Shown piece after piece: positions 53,131-63,626 of a stretch of DNA of 64,000 nucleotides (positions within the stretch are counted from its first letter, which is position 1; each line of letters opens with the position of its first letter). A program made the translations under genes and the position numbers. The notes below the pieces were generated by a model. The model was not told the origin of the DNA, did no database searches, and saw only the letters and a program-made list of their open reading frames with translations. Source of the DNA: Armatimonadota bacterium (lineage in GTDB: Bacteria > Armatimonadota > UBA5829 > DSUL01). The DNA lies in contig AP024674.1 in the NCBI GenBank assembly GCA_025998755.1, positions 372,001-436,000 on the forward strand. Direction: 5' to 3'.

Positions 53131-54003
53131 CTATTTCAGATGATGCATTAGCAACCTCAGGAAGCCCTCTCGCTGCCGCAGACAGACCGGGCAGTCCCGC
53201 GTTCCTTTTCCCAGTCCCCACCACCAGGGCAGGATGTCGCCTGAGATGTTCCGGCATGTTCTGTCGTGATGGAGCACACGGCGCGGAGCTTCCAGCCAGA
53301 CGATATCGAAGGCTCTCCGATACATTCCCGCAGCCGCTAGAGCTTGCCTGCGGAGCTGCTCCGTCTCGACGTCCAGGACAGGCTGCCCCGGGTCCATCCC
53401 GTCGGTCTGTGCCAGGCTTGCTGCGGTCACACTGTGCGCGCCCGCTATCTCCGTCAGCGCCCAGCTCCACACGGCCTCACTTGCTCCCGTGCAACGGATG
53501 TCATCCAGCAGCAGCACCCGCTCGCCCGTCAGGTTTTCGCAGAGGATGAGGTCCCGCCCGGCGTACAGGATCCGCTCGCGCAACGCGTCCCTTCCGGAAA
53601 GGCGGGGGATTGCGCTCATCGGCGATCGCGGCGCGGTCCGGCGGACAGGATGGCAGACCCTCGCTCCGAGAATACCCGCAACAGTCTTGCACACTGCTTC
53701 CTGCGGGGCATCAGGCGATGGGTGTGTCTCCCGTGAGGAAAGCACCCGGCAGACGACTGTGATGCCGCGTCCCGCGCACCGTCGCGCCACTTCCCGCCCG
53801 AAGGCGGCTGCGAGGACCGCGCCGGGTCCTGACATGTTTGGTCCCGGGATCCTGCTGTCCTTCAGGAAGCGCACGATCGCGCTCGGTAGATGCCATTGTT
53901 CCTCACCCGGCGCAAACCTCAAGAGTGATACCGACTCCAGGCGCACGCCGCATTCCGCTATGTGATTCGGATCGGCTCCTAACCCGTTCAGCGGCACCCT
54001 CAA
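53131..54003 (-). CDS. Phosphoribosyltransferase-fold protein with Cys/His tail
   Basis: The 290-aa protein has the PRPP-binding signature in RVLLLDDIRCTGASEAVW (near residues 165-182), as in ComF and other type I phosphoribosyltransferases. A cysteine/histidine tail (HHDRTCRNISG, GTRDCPVCLRQ) could bind zinc. Upstream parts (AVLAAAFGREVARRCAGRGI) fit the same fold. It starts at a TTG with GGAAAGG upstream. The substrate is unknown; ComF-like DNA uptake or nucleotide salvage are both possible. Confidence 0.6.
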   Translation of the reverse strand: MRVPLNGLGADPNHIAECGVRLESVSLLRFAPGEEQWHLPSAIVRFLKDSRIPGPNMSGPGAVLAAAFGREVARRCAGRGITVVCRVLSSRETHPSPDAPQEAVCKTVAGILGARVCHPVRRTAPRSPMSAIPRLSGRDALRERILYAGRDLILCENLTGERVLLLDDIRCTGASEAVWSWALTEIAGAHSVTAASLAQTDGMDPGQPVLDVETEQLRRQALAAAGMYRRAFDIVWLEAPRRVLHHDRTCRNISGDILPWWWGLGKGTRDCPVCLRQREGFLRLLMHHLK

Positions 54004-54066
54004 GTCGGCTGGCCTTTCCCGCTCGGAAGCAGAGCGGACGTATCCGGGGATATACTGCAGGCTGTC

Positions 54067-54549
54067 ATGGCTTCAGACTGCTTTCAGTTTCCTTCCGTGG
54101 TGGAGGATTACCTCTCCGAGCACAACGTCCTGAACCTGAGCACCTGCGGCGAGGACGGCCCGTGGGCGGCCGCTGTCTTCTACGCTCATACGGGCTTGCG
54201 CTTCTACTTCATGTCCAATCCAGACACCCGCCACGGGCGGCACATTGTAACCACCGGACGGATGGCGGCCGCCGTGCACGAGGACTACAGCTCCTGGCGC
54301 GAGATCAAGGGCGTTCAGATGATCGGCTCCGTTCGCGTGGTGGACGATCCGGCATGGAAAAAGGACGGGCTCAAAGCATTCTTCCGGAAGTTCTGCTTCG
54401 CTGAGGCGTTCCTGCGCGGAGACGTTCCGGAAGCGCTCCGGGAGAGGATGCGCAGCATCCAACTTTTCTGCTTCGAGCCCGACCTGGTTCTCTGGCTGGA
54501 CAACAGCACCGGTTTCGGAAACCGAATACAGGTATATCCGGAGCCCTGA
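54067..54549 (+). CDS. Pyridoxamine 5'-phosphate oxidase-like flavoprotein
   Basis: The 160-aa protein has the split-barrel flavin fold: NVLNLSTCGEDGPWAAAVFY, LRFYFMSNPDTRHGRHI, and MAAAVHEDYSSWREIKGVQM, then IGSVRVV, which match the FMN-contact strands of PNPOx-like proteins. It lacks the C-terminal dimer part of true PdxH, so it is more likely a YhbP/heme-utilisation or general flavin reductase type. It is divergent from the phosphoribosyltransferase gene, 63 bp away. Confidence 0.75.
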   Translation: MASDCFQFPSVVEDYLSEHNVLNLSTCGEDGPWAAAVFYAHTGLRFYFMSNPDTRHGRHIVTTGRMAAAVHEDYSSWREIKGVQMIGSVRVVDDPAWKKDGLKAFFRKFCFAEAFLRGDVPEALRERMRSIQLFCFEPDLVLWLDNSTGFGNRIQVYPEP

Positions 54550-54579
54550 TCTTGGCCTGTGTCTTCCGCTTCCGTCGTG

Positions 54580-57500
54580 TCAGGCGTGGGACTGCGCCGC
54601 CTGCATCGCGGCCTCGGAGTCCTTCTCCACGAGGTAATACAGCACCGGCACGGCCATTCGAGAAAGCAGGGTGGAGGCGATCTCCCCTGCCATCAGCGAG
54701 ATGGCAAGACCCTGAAAGATGGGATCGAAAAGGATCACGAATGCGCCCACCAGCACTGCGGAAGCCGTCAGCAACATCGGACGGAAGCGCACCGCTCCGG
54801 CGTCTACCACGGCCTCGGCAAGAGGCATCCCCTGACGCCTTCGCAGCTCGATGAAGTCCACCAGGATGATCGAGTTGCGGACGATGATTCCCGCGCCTGC
54901 GATGAAGCCGATCATTGACGTGGCCGTGAAGAAGGCTCCCATCAGGGCGTGAGCCGGCAGAATTCCCACCAGGGTGAGAGGGATGGGGGCCATGATGACC
55001 AGCGGGGCGCGGAAGCTTTGGAACCAGCCTACCACCAGCACGTAGATCAAAATCAGAACAGCCGCGAAGGCGATGCCAAGGTCCCGGAACACCTCGTAAG
55101 TGATGTGCCACTCCCCGTCCCACTTCATCGCATACCGGTTGGATGTGAACGGCTGTCGGGTGGAGTATTGCTTCAGTTCGTAGCCCTCCGGCAGCTTGAT
55201 CTTAGAGATGTCCCTGCGCATCTTCAGGATGGCGTAGACCGGGCTCTCCTGCCGGCCGGTGACGTCCCCCGTCACGTAGACAACGGGCATCAGGTTCTTG
55301 TGATAGATGCTGCGATCCCGGTGACCCATCTTGATGTCGGCGATCTCTCCCAGCGGAACCAGTCGCCCGTTACGTCCCGCCACCCGGAGCGATGCGATCT
55401 CTTCGATGCCGGAGCGCCGGGGCCGCGCAAGCTCCAGCGCGATGGGCACATCTTCCACCTCTGAGTCTATGTGAGCGAGCCCCACCTCCTGCTTGCCTGT
55501 CGCGGCGACCACCGTGTGGGCCACGTCCTCTGCCGACACCCCGTTCAGGGCTGCCTTACGGCGGTCCACCTGGAAGGAAACCTGCGGCTGGAGGTCCTCC
55601 ACATACCAGTCCACGTCCGTGACGCCCTCGGTGCTTTCGAAGATGCGCTTCACCTCCCGCGCGATGTCGATCTGCCGCTCGTAGTCCGGGCCGTAGATCT
55701 CGGCCACAAGTGTCTGCAGCACCGGCGGGCCCGGTGGCACCTCCGCTACCTGGATGGTGGCTCCCATCTCCCGTGCCACAGCCTCCAGTTTGGGCCGGAC
55801 GCGCTTGGCGATGTCGTGGCTTTGAGCCTTGCGGTGATGCTTGCCGGTCAGGTTCACCTGAAGATCGGCCACGTTCGGCCCCTGTCGCAGGAACCAGTGT
55901 CGCACCAAGCCATTGAAATTGTAGGGGGCGGCAGTTCCCGCATACATCTCAACATCTGTGACCTCCGGCTCTTGGACCAGCACCTGCTTCAACCGCCTTG
56001 CAACTGCTGCGGTCTCCTCCAGTGTGGTGCCTTCGGGAGTGTTTACGATCACCTGGAACTCGCTCTTGTTATCGAACGGCAGCATCTTTACCGTCACCCA
56101 CTTGAGCGGGATGAATGCAACAGCTCCCACAAGAAGCACGGATACCAACGCAAAGAAAGCGTTGCGTCTGGAGGGCTGCTCGATCATCGGGGTCATCACG
56201 CGCCGGTAAAGGCGCGTCAGATAACCCTCCTGCTCCCCTTCGCCGTGAGACGATTCCGCGTAGCTCCGGCTGAGCAGCCGGAGAGAGGCCCATGGAGAGA
56301 TGATGAACGCGATAGCCAGCGAGAATAGCATCGCGGCGGATGCCCCAACGGGGATGGGGCGCATATAGGGTCCCATCAGACCACCCACGAAGGCCATCGG
56401 CAGGATGGCCGCGATGACCGTGAATGTGGCCAGGATGGTGGGATTGCCAACCTCGTCCACCGCCTCGGAGGCTACCTCGGCCAGAGAGCGTCCGCGGTTG
56501 GAGGGCATGCGGAAGTGGCGCACAATGTTCTCCACCACAACGATGGCGTCATCCACCAGGATTCCGATGGAGAAGATCAGGGCAAACAGCGTGATGCGGT
56601 TGAGCGTGTAGCCGTAGAGATAGAAAACCAGAAGCGTCAGCGCCAGGGTTACCGGTACCGCAATAGCCACCACGCCCGCCTCCCGCTTGCCCAGCGCGAA
56701 CATGATCAACAGCGAGACGCTGACCACCGCGATGGCCATGTGGAACAGAAGCTCGTTCGACTTCTCTGCCGCAGTCTCCCCGTAGTTGCGGGTGATGGTG
56801 ACGTGCACATCCGAAGGGAGGATCTGGCCCCGCACAGACTCCACCTTCGCCAGCACCTGGTGTCCGATGACGATGGCATTGGTGCCCTGTCGCTTGGCCA
56901 CGGTCAGGGTGACCGCCTCGGCCGATTTGCCCCCCGCCAGCTTCTCGGCCAGCGCCCCCTCGGCCGCCGGACCGGCAGTGATTGAAACGTAGTTCTTGCG
57001 CTCCTCCGGCCCCTCCACAATGTCCGCCACGTCCTTCAGAAGAACTGGCCGACCGTCCTGAGCGCCGACAGTGATGTTCTCCAGGTCTTCCCGGCTCCGC
57101 ACGAATGCGCCCGCGCGCACGGCGTACTCCACGTTTCCACTTGCGAAGCTGGCCGCCTCCAGCTCCGCGTTGGCGCGCGCAATCACTGGCTGGAGTTGCG
57201 CGATGCTGAGTCCCCGCGCCGCCGCCCGTTCAGGATCCACAACAACCCGCAGCGCGCGCCGAGGCCCGCCGATAATGTGCGTCTCCGAAACATCCGGCAC
57301 CTGCTTGACGGCATCCTCCAGCCGTGCGGCCATCTGGCGGAGCTCATACGCGGAACGCTGTGTGCTCCAGACGGTGAGCGCAAGAATGGGCACGTCGTCT
57401 ATGGAGCGCACCTTGATCAGCGGGTAGCTTCCTCCGTGAGGGATGCGGTCGAAGTTGGAGGAGAGCTTGGTGTTCACCTTGACAATGCTCTCCTCCATGT

Positions 57501-57816
57501 CGCGCCCCACGTAGAAGCGGACAATGGCCATGGACATGCCCGGGGAAGAAGTGGTGTAGATGTATTCCACCCCGGGAATCTCCCACAGGAGCTTCTCCAT
57601 GGGCTTGGTGATCCGCTCCTCAACCTCCTTGGCACTGGCGCCCGGCATCTGGACGAAGACGTCCACCATGGGCACGATAATCTGGGGCTCCTCTTCGCGC
57701 GGGAGCTTCAGCACGGCGAAGATGCCCAGCAAAAGGCAGGCGACGATGATGAGCGGAGTCAGCTTTGAGTCAATAAAGTAGTGCGCAATGGCGCCCGATA
57801 GGCCAAGGCGCTTCAT
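54580..57816 (-). CDS. RND efflux transporter permease
   Basis: The 1078-aa inner-membrane pump uses proton flow to export substrates through a tripartite channel. The family layout is complete: the first membrane helix ([20 protein letters not shown]), a porter domain starting [20 protein letters not shown], the helix-4 region with [17 protein letters not shown], and a second repeat ending near [20 protein letters not shown]. The proton-relay Asp-Asp pair of VDDAIVV is present. It overlaps the adaptor gene by 4 bp. The substrate class cannot be read; metal (Cus-type) residues are not evident. Confidence 0.94.
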   Translation of the reverse strand: MKRLGLSGAIAHYFIDSKLTPLIIVACLLLGIFAVLKLPREEEPQIIVPMVDVFVQMPGASAKEVEERITKPMEKLLWEIPGVEYIYTTSSPGMSMAIVRFYVGRDMEESIVKVNTKLSSNFDRIPHGGSYPLIKVRSIDDVPILALTVWSTQRSAYELRQMAARLEDAVKQVPDVSETHIIGGPRRALRVVVDPERAAARGLSIAQLQPVIARANAELEAASFASGNVEYAVRAGAFVRSREDLENITVGAQDGRPVLLKDVADIVEGPEERKNYVSITAGPAAEGALAEKLAGGKSAEAVTLTVAKRQGTNAIVIGHQVLAKVESVRGQILPSDVHVTITRNYGETAAEKSNELLFHMAIAVVSVSLLIMFALGKREAGVVAIAVPVTLALTLLVFYLYGYTLNRITLFALIFSIGILVDDAIVVVENIVRHFRMPSNRGRSLAEVASEAVDEVGNPTILATFTVIAAILPMAFVGGLMGPYMRPIPVGASAAMLFSLAIAFIISPWASLRLLSRSYAESSHGEGEQEGYLTRLYRRVMTPMIEQPSRRNAFFALVSVLLVGAVAFIPLKWVTVKMLPFDNKSEFQVIVNTPEGTTLEETAAVARRLKQVLVQEPEVTDVEMYAGTAAPYNFNGLVRHWFLRQGPNVADLQVNLTGKHHRKAQSHDIAKRVRPKLEAVAREMGATIQVAEVPPGPPVLQTLVAEIYGPDYERQIDIAREVKRIFESTEGVTDVDWYVEDLQPQVSFQVDRRKAALNGVSAEDVAHTVVAATGKQEVGLAHIDSEVEDVPIALELARPRRSGIEEIASLRVAGRNGRLVPLGEIADIKMGHRDRSIYHKNLMPVVYVTGDVTGRQESPVYAILKMRRDISKIKLPEGYELKQYSTRQPFTSNRYAMKWDGEWHITYEVFRDLGIAFAAVLILIYVLVVGWFQSFRAPLVIMAPIPLTLVGILPAHALMGAFFTATSMIGFIAGAGIIVRNSIILVDFIELRRRQGMPLAEAVVDAGAVRFRPMLLTASAVLVGAFVILFDPIFQGLAISLMAGEIASTLLSRMAVPVLYYLVEKDSEAAMQAAQSHA

Positions 57817-59249
57817 CGGGCGGCCTCCAGAATCTTCACTCCCTCCTGGATGGCATCCAGGTTGCTGATCACCACCTTTTCGCCGTCCTGCAGCCCGGAC
57901 AGGATGGCCGTCATCCCGTCCCGCGTCTCACCTAGTGTCACCACCCGCAGTTCGGCGCGGCTGTCCTTGCCGACCACCCAGATCCGGGCCATCCCCTCGC
58001 GGTCCAGGATGGCATTGTCCGGCACGGCCACCACCGACCGCACTCCGCGCGGCACCATCAGACGACCGAACAGGCCGCTGGCCAGCCGGGATGAGTCGCG
58101 GATATCCGCTTTCACGCGGACCGTACGGGTGGCGGGATCGCCACCAGGACGCACTTCTGAAATCCGCGCTTCCCGTTCATCGCCGCCCAGGCTGTCGATG
58201 CGAACCAGCGCGCGGTCACCGGGCTTTAGCGTCGTGGCTTCCGCCTCAGGCACGAATGCCTCGATCTGCCAGCGCGAGCGGTCCTCCAGCACCAGTACCG
58301 GACCACCCGGTCCCACCTGATCGCCAGGGTCCACCAGACGCTGGGTGACCACACCGTCGAATGGCGCGCGGATAACGGAGTAACCGGCCATGGTCTTCGC
58401 TCCCGTCAGACCGGCACGGGCCTGACGCGCCTGCCCCGCTGCAGCCACGGCCTCTTTTCGCCGCATCTCCGCAGCCAGACGGCGGCTCTTCGCGGCGGCG
58501 AGGCGTGCTTCAGCCTGAGCGAGACGCTCACGGGCTGCCTTCAGCTCTTCGACGCGGCTACCTTCCGCCACCATGTCCGCCTGTTGGCGTGCCGATTCCA
58601 GAGCGGCTTTCGCCACAGCCTCCGCTGTCTCCGCTTGCTCCAGCCTCTGTTTGCTCACCACGTCTTGCCGGAAAAGCGCTCGTATGCGTTCGGCTTCGCT
58701 GTGCGCAAGGTCGTACTGAGCTTTGGCCTGTTCCACGGCGATGTTCGCCTGCGCGCGCTCCTGGCGGCGCGGACCGGTCTGGACCATCTGCAGGTATGCC
58801 CGGGCCTCCTGAACGGCCGCCGTGGCCGAACGGATGTCCGCCTCGGCTGCTTCCTGCTCCATCCGCGCCGCCGAACTGGCTGCCTCCGCTGACGCCGAAG
58901 CGGCTGACAGGGCCGCGCTTGCCTGCTCCACTCCAGCTTGCAGATCTGCGGCTTCCAGGCGCACCAGCTCTTGCCCTCGCCGGACCCGGTCTCCCTCCCG
59001 CACCATTACTGCAAGCACGGAGGACATAATCTTGGGGGACAGCGTAGCCTCCTGGAACGGCCGGATGGTTCCGTCGGAGACGGAGAAGCTTTCCATCGGG
59101 ATTCGCGAGACGATCATCGTCTCGGCCTGAACGGGAGGCAGCTCACGGGCGTGCGTGCTGTGTTGCCCCCCGCGGCGTGCGTTCCAGACAAGCGCCGCTG
59201 CCACCACGATGACCCCTGCAGCGATCCAGACCCATCCGCGTTTTGTCAT
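57813..59249 (-). CDS. RND efflux periplasmic adaptor (HlyD/AcrA family)
   Basis: The 478-aa membrane-fusion protein joins the RND pump to the outer-membrane channel. It has an N-terminal anchor ([17 protein letters not shown]), lipoyl halves around a very long coiled-coil hairpin (about residues 110-290, rich in Ala, Glu and Arg), and beta-barrel and membrane-proximal domains with [20 protein letters not shown] and [19 protein letters not shown]. The hairpin is longer than in AcrA. Its stop overlaps the permease start (ATGA). Confidence 0.92.
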   Translation of the reverse strand: MTKRGWVWIAAGVIVVAAALVWNARRGGQHSTHARELPPVQAETMIVSRIPMESFSVSDGTIRPFQEATLSPKIMSSVLAVMVREGDRVRRGQELVRLEAADLQAGVEQASAALSAASASAEAASSAARMEQEAAEADIRSATAAVQEARAYLQMVQTGPRRQERAQANIAVEQAKAQYDLAHSEAERIRALFRQDVVSKQRLEQAETAEAVAKAALESARQQADMVAEGSRVEELKAARERLAQAEARLAAAKSRRLAAEMRRKEAVAAAGQARQARAGLTGAKTMAGYSVIRAPFDGVVTQRLVDPGDQVGPGGPVLVLEDRSRWQIEAFVPEAEATTLKPGDRALVRIDSLGGDEREARISEVRPGGDPATRTVRVKADIRDSSRLASGLFGRLMVPRGVRSVVAVPDNAILDREGMARIWVVGKDSRAELRVVTLGETRDGMTAILSGLQDGEKVVISNLDAIQEGVKILEAAR

Positions 59250-59292
59250 GGTCAGACTCGATCTCCCTTCCCGTCTGTCGTCCCCAAACCCC

Positions 59293-59496
59293 TCAGCGGC
59301 CGCATTCCTCCATCCGGAGTCCCGCTTTTCGCAGGATGGCCATCATCGGGCACCAGTTGGTGAACGCGGACTGCAGCAGATTCAGCCCCACGAACGCCGT
59401 GAACGCATAGAACCACGGATTTACCAGGTGGCCAAGGATCACAGAAAGCAGGACAAACGTCCCTGCGATTCCTCTCAATGCTCTCTCGACAGTCAT
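59293..59496 (-). CDS. DUF2892 small membrane protein
   Basis: The 67-aa protein has two hydrophobic helices (GTFVLLSVILGHL and WFYAFTAFVGLNLLQSAFT) and the ending NWCPMMAILRKAGL, which is the YgaP-type DUF2892 signature with its conserved Cys. I start at the ATG at 59496 because AGGAGG lies 8 bp upstream. Such proteins are often next to rhodaneses; here it sits inside the RND operon between the TolC and adaptor genes, and its function is unknown. Confidence 0.82.
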   Translation of the reverse strand: MTVERALRGIAGTFVLLSVILGHLVNPWFYAFTAFVGLNLLQSAFTNWCPMMAILRKAGLRMEECGR

Positions 59497-59501
59497 CTCT
59501 A

Positions 59502-60803
59502 TCACCTCCTCGCAACGTCCAGAAGGATGTCAAGCCTGCTGATGGCCGCCAGCCTGGCCGCCTCGGCCATTTTCAGGTCGGCGAGACTCTGTATGCGTGA
59601 CGCCTGCGCCGCGGAAACCGCGCTCTGGGCGCTCAGAAGGTCTGTCTGGGTGTAGATCCCCTCCCTTGCGCCAATCTCCACCAGCCGTCGACTCTCCACG
59701 GCTGCAGCCACCTGTTCCTCGGTGGCCCGCCAACGCTCCAGCGCGCTTTGAAGGGCAAGCTCCGTGGAGCGCCGCTGGAATGCCACCTGATCTTCCGCCG
59801 CTTTCAGCTGGCTTGCAGCGCGATCGCGTTCGGCGGCTGCCTTCGCCACGGCGGACTGGGTCGCCCCAGAATCGAAGATGGGGATGTTCAGTCGCACCAT
59901 CGCGCTTACAGTCCCGTCCCGGCGTGGGAACTCTGCTCCGCGGGCGATGTTCTGAAAGTCCGCATCCAGCGTCAGGGTGGGATCGTTGCCCGCTCGGGCG
60001 GCCGCCAGCGCGGCCTCGGCTGCGGCCAGCGCCTGCCTGGCGGCGGTCACGGCCGGCGAGTCCGCCGGTTCCGCCGTCATTACCCGCTCATCCGGCACAA
60101 GGGCGTCCGCCGAGACGTCGAAATCCTCGTCCTGATCCAGTCCTATCGCCATTTTCAAGGCGGACAGCGCCACTCGTACGCCGTTCTGTGCCGCCAGCAG
60201 CCGGTCCCGCGCGAGCGCCTCTTCTGCCTGCGCGCGGAGAACCTCTCCCCGTGTCGCCGCTCCGGCCTGTTGGCTGGCGATGACGCGCTCCAGATTCGCT
60301 TTCAGAAACCGTGCCGCGTCGGCGGCGGCCTCCTCCTGCTGCCTGGCTGCGGCCACCGCCCAGTACCGCTCGGCCACTTGCAGGAGAACGGACTCTTCCA
60401 CGGCCCTTATTCCCGTGCCTCGGGCGCTGGCCGCAAGCGACGCAGCTCTGCGCCGCAGCGACAGAGAACGGTTATACACCGGTGCCCGCAGCGCCAACAG
60501 GTTAACCTGGGTCTCCCTTGCAAAGACGGTCATCCCACCGAAGAGGGTGGGGCGATCCAGGTAGGTGTAGGAGGCGCCCGCCCCAAGGTATGGACCTGCC
60601 GCCGCATCGGCAAGTCCTCGCTCGGCCAGAGCCACTCGCTCCTCGGCCCTTGCAGAGGCCAGAGCGGGACTGCGCTCCAGTGCCAGTCGAAGCGCATCTT
60701 GCAGGGTGGCGCCGTGACTGGACGATGCGCATCCAACACCGGCCGCCAGAGCCGCCACCAGAACCGATTGCAGTCTCAACAGAGTAGCCGTCATCGCCCT
60801 CAC
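59502..60803 (-). CDS. TolC family outer-membrane efflux protein
   Basis: The 433-aa protein forms the outer-membrane duct of the RND system. It has a signal peptide with a possible lipobox (ALAAGVGC), then two similar halves, each a long helical pair with short strands: LQDALRLALERSPALASARA in repeat 1 and DSPAVTAARQALAAAEAALA in repeat 2. The length fits TolC/OprM. It is the first gene of the minus-strand operon tolC-DUF2892-adaptor-permease, so the tripartite system is complete. Confidence 0.92.
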   Translation of the reverse strand: MRAMTATLLRLQSVLVAALAAGVGCASSSHGATLQDALRLALERSPALASARAEERVALAERGLADAAAGPYLGAGASYTYLDRPTLFGGMTVFARETQVNLLALRAPVYNRSLSLRRRAASLAASARGTGIRAVEESVLLQVAERYWAVAAARQQEEAAADAARFLKANLERVIASQQAGAATRGEVLRAQAEEALARDRLLAAQNGVRVALSALKMAIGLDQDEDFDVSADALVPDERVMTAEPADSPAVTAARQALAAAEAALAAARAGNDPTLTLDADFQNIARGAEFPRRDGTVSAMVRLNIPIFDSGATQSAVAKAAAERDRAASQLKAAEDQVAFQRRSTELALQSALERWRATEEQVAAAVESRRLVEIGAREGIYTQTDLLSAQSAVSAAQASRIQSLADLKMAEAARLAAISRLDILLDVARR

Positions 60804-61105
60804 GTTTGTTTTGTCCTTCGGGAGGCCATCCGGCCCCGCACCGCTTTAGATGAGCGTAGTTACAGGAGGGATTCAACAGCCCTTCCGCTCCTCCTTCTCA
60901 CCGGCCCGATTACAGACTGCTGCCGTAACGGGAAGATTCCATTGCCTTTTCCGCCCCCAAAAATGGAAATGCATTACAGGACGGCGCAGCAGGGGCCGGC
61001 AGCCCCTGTTGGACTTCATCACGCGAACGAGGACGCACCGCGGAGGCCACGTGGCAGCGCCGCCCGCTCAGCGTCCCGGCGCTCCCGACGGGGGTCAGGT
61101 CTCAG
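60804..61105. other. Divergent intergenic region, RND operon and motAB
   Basis: The 302 bp between the TolC and motA genes must carry promoters for both directions. I see no convincing pair of -35/-10 boxes, no repeat and no small gene. Confidence 0.4.
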
Positions 61106-61984
61106 TTGTCTGTTCTGCTTGGCATAGCGATACTCTTCGGCAGCATTCTGGGCGGCTATACGATGCACGGGGGCAAAGTGGCCGCCCTGAACCAGATCTC
61201 CGAGTTCATTATCATCGGAGGGGCCGCGCTCGGGAGCGTGGTCATCGGCTACTCTCCGAAGGGCGCCATTGCCGTGCTGAAAGCCACAATAGGGCTGCTG
61301 AAGGGCAATCCTTACAAGCCTGCCGTCTTCCTGGAACTGCTTCAGGTGATGTATGACACCTTCTCCCTGGCCCGCAAGCAGGGCCTGGTGGAGCTGGAAA
61401 AGCACGTGGAGAACCCTCACGAGTCCGAGATCTTCCAGAAGTATCCGTCCTTCCTCCACAACCATCACGCCGTCAACCTGTTTGCGGATACCCTGAAGCT
61501 GGTCTCGATGGGTGGGGTGAACGTCTACAGCCTGTCCGACCTCATGGAGATAGACCTGGAGGTGTCGCACGAGGAGGCGATGAAGACCTCGCGCATCCTC
61601 TCCACCGTGGGAGACGCCATGCCCGCTTTCGGTATCGTGGCGGCGGTGCTCGGAGTTGTCATCACCATGCAGTCCATCGGCGGACCTCCGGAACAGGTGG
61701 GCGAGAAGGTGGGAGCCGCTCTCGTCGGGACGTTTCTGGGCGTTCTTATGGCCTACGGTATCTTCGCGCCGCTGGCCAAGGCAACCGAGGCCATCGCCCA
61801 CGCGGAGTCTCAGTATCTGGCCTGCATCAAGAACGCCACGGTGGCATTTGCTCGCGGAGACGTGCCGCTGGTGTGCGTGGAGTTCGCCCGCCGCAACATC
61901 GAGCCGGAACTCAGACCGACCTTTGCTCAAATGGAAGAAGTCTGCAAGAGCGGAGGAGCCTCCGCGCAGCAGAAAGCCGCCTGA
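61106..61984 (+). CDS. motA: Flagellar motor stator protein MotA
   Basis: MotA with MotB forms the ion channel that drives flagellar rotation. The 292-aa protein has four membrane helices: the first pair at the N-terminus (VLLGIAILFGSILGGYTM and ISEFIIIGGAALGSVVIGYS) and the second at DAMPAFGIVAAVLGVVITM and ALVGTFLGVLMAYGIFAPLA. The cytoplasmic loop between them is charged, and the Pro of DAMPAFG is conserved. It starts at a TTG. No other flagellar gene is in the window. Confidence 0.93.
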   Translation: MSVLLGIAILFGSILGGYTMHGGKVAALNQISEFIIIGGAALGSVVIGYSPKGAIAVLKATIGLLKGNPYKPAVFLELLQVMYDTFSLARKQGLVELEKHVENPHESEIFQKYPSFLHNHHAVNLFADTLKLVSMGGVNVYSLSDLMEIDLEVSHEEAMKTSRILSTVGDAMPAFGIVAAVLGVVITMQSIGGPPEQVGEKVGAALVGTFLGVLMAYGIFAPLAKATEAIAHAESQYLACIKNATVAFARGDVPLVCVEFARRNIEPELRPTFAQMEEVCKSGGASAQQKAA

Positions 61985-62011
61985 TGATCTTCTGCCGCAC
62001 CTGACACGCAT

Positions 62012-62866
62012 ATGTCCAAGGACACAGGCGAGATCCGCGTCATCAAAAAGAAGAAAGGTCACGACGGGCATCACGGGGGCGCCTGGAAGGTAGCCTACGC
62101 AGACTTCGTCACGGCCATGATGGCGTTCTTCCTGGTGATGTGGATCGTCGGGCTCAGCCAGGACATCAAAGATGCCGTTGCAGGCTACTTCAGCGATCCC
62201 ATCGGATTTATGGAGGCTGTTCGCCAGGGGAACGCTCCGTTTCCGCTGGGCGAGGGAAAAGGGGCAGGCAAGGAGAAAGAGCCGCTTACCTCGCGGCGCG
62301 AGGCGGACGAGAAGGAACGCCTCAGCGAGGCAAAGGAAACGCTGGAGCACGTCGTCCTGGGCGCTCCCGAGTTCAAAGACCTGAAAAAGAACGTGGATAT
62401 CCAGCTGGCGGAAGAGGGGCTGCGAATAGATCTTGTGGATGGTGGAGAGTCGCTGTTCTTTGACAGCGCCAGCGCCGCAGTGAAACCCGAGACGCGCCGC
62501 CTGCTCACCAGGATTGCTGGCGAGCTGAAATCGCTCCCGAACAGCGTGGTTGTCGAGGGTCACACGGATAACCGCCGGCTGAACCGCGGTGACTCCTACA
62601 CCAACTGGGAGCTCTCGGCCGACCGCGCCAACAGTGCCCGCCGCGTGCTGGAGCAAAGCGGCCTGCGCCCCGGGCAGATTGTAGAGGTCAGGGGCTATGC
62701 GGCAAACCGCCCTCGTCCCGGGCGGAAGCCAGAGGATCCTGCCAACCGCCGTGTCAGCATCCTGGTGGTCACAAGAGGCGTCTCCAAGAAACCCTCAAAG
62801 CCATCCGCTCCTGCTGCTTCTCCCGCCCAGGCTCCTGCCAAAGCCCCTGCCAGCCACTCGCATTGA
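62012..62866 (+). CDS. motB: Flagellar motor stator protein MotB
   Basis: The 284-aa protein has a basic N-terminus, one membrane helix (AYADFVTAMMAFFLVMWI) with the essential ion-carrying Asp31, and a C-terminal OmpA-type peptidoglycan-binding domain (SLFFDSASAAVKPETRRLL, VVEGHTDNRRLNRGDSYTNW, ELSADRAN). A Pro/Ala tail follows. The Asp environment is of the proton-driven type by general rule, not proven. It starts 27 bp after motA, in one operon. Confidence 0.94.
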   Translation: MSKDTGEIRVIKKKKGHDGHHGGAWKVAYADFVTAMMAFFLVMWIVGLSQDIKDAVAGYFSDPIGFMEAVRQGNAPFPLGEGKGAGKEKEPLTSRREADEKERLSEAKETLEHVVLGAPEFKDLKKNVDIQLAEEGLRIDLVDGGESLFFDSASAAVKPETRRLLTRIAGELKSLPNSVVVEGHTDNRRLNRGDSYTNWELSADRANSARRVLEQSGLRPGQIVEVRGYAANRPRPGRKPEDPANRRVSILVVTRGVSKKPSKPSAPAASPAQAPAKAPASHSH

Positions 62867-62977
62867 TGCCGGTTTTGCGAGCATCTTCGTCTGGGATGGG
62901 AGTCTTGCGCGTCTGCCGCGCGTTTCTGTCTGCGAAAGGCGCGAACGCACGGCCGCGCCGGAAAGGTGTCTCAGTGG

Positions 62978-63340
62978 ATGAGCCAGGAAAAGAGCGCGGT
63001 GACGGCGATCGGGACTTGCCAGTTCGAGGAGTTGGTCCTTCTTCATAACGCTCCCGTTCTGGTGGAGTTTACCGCCGCCTGGTGCGCCCCCTGCCGGATG
63101 ATGCGCTCTGTGCTGCAAGAGGTGGCTGGCCTCTTCGCCGACCGTCTGCGCGTGGTGTCCCTGGATGTAGATCAGAATGCGGAGCTGGCGGATGCCTTTG
63201 ATGTGCAGTCCATCCCGGCGCTTATGCTCATCGCCCGCGGTCGTCTCCTGGGCGCCTGGGTGGGTTATCAGACGGCAGGGCAGCTCGCCGCCAACGTTGA
63301 GTCCGCTCTTGCGCGCGGCGAGGTTACAGGCGATGCCTGA
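62978..63340 (+). CDS. Thioredoxin-like protein
   Basis: The 120-aa protein has the thioredoxin fold with an active site FTAAWCAPCRMM (WCAPC in place of the classic WCGPC) and the cis-Pro loop DVQSIPALMLIARG. No signal peptide is seen, so it is a cytoplasmic disulfide reductase or its close relative. I start at the ATG at 62978, which has GGAAAGG upstream; a GTG at 62966 would add four residues. It follows motB by 111 bp. Confidence 0.88.
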   Translation: MSQEKSAVTAIGTCQFEELVLLHNAPVLVEFTAAWCAPCRMMRSVLQEVAGLFADRLRVVSLDVDQNAELADAFDVQSIPALMLIARGRLLGAWVGYQTAGQLAANVESALARGEVTGDA

Positions 63341-63500
63341 TGCGCGACATTCCGGCCGTAAAGCGATATTCGCCATCATTCTTATTGCCCTTTTGTTCGC
63401 CGCGATCGTGGGTGCGCGCACGTCCGGTCCAGGAACCTGCACCGCGCCGCCGCGCGCGTCCAGCAGCGCTCCTGCGGCTCCTGCCGTGATCCCGCCCTGA
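63333..63500 (+). CDS. Small single-pass membrane protein
   Basis: A 55-aa frame starting at an ATG 8 bp inside the thioredoxin gene end. It has a basic start (MPDARHSGRK), one hydrophobic helix (AIFAIILIALLFAAIVGA) and an Ala/Pro/Ser tail. The overlap suggests coupled translation. No family is recognised. Confidence 0.5.
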   Translation: MPDARHSGRKAIFAIILIALLFAAIVGARTSGPGTCTAPPRASSSAPAAPAVIPP

Positions 63501-63626
63501 AGCCCTGAGCCGAGGGGAAGGGAAAGCCCGCGGGCCAGGCGAAGGTAAACTTACAGAACAAGCGGCGGCGTTCCCCGCGTACAGATTTGCGGCCGCGAAC
63601 ATCACGGGAGACCTGTCCTACCGGCC

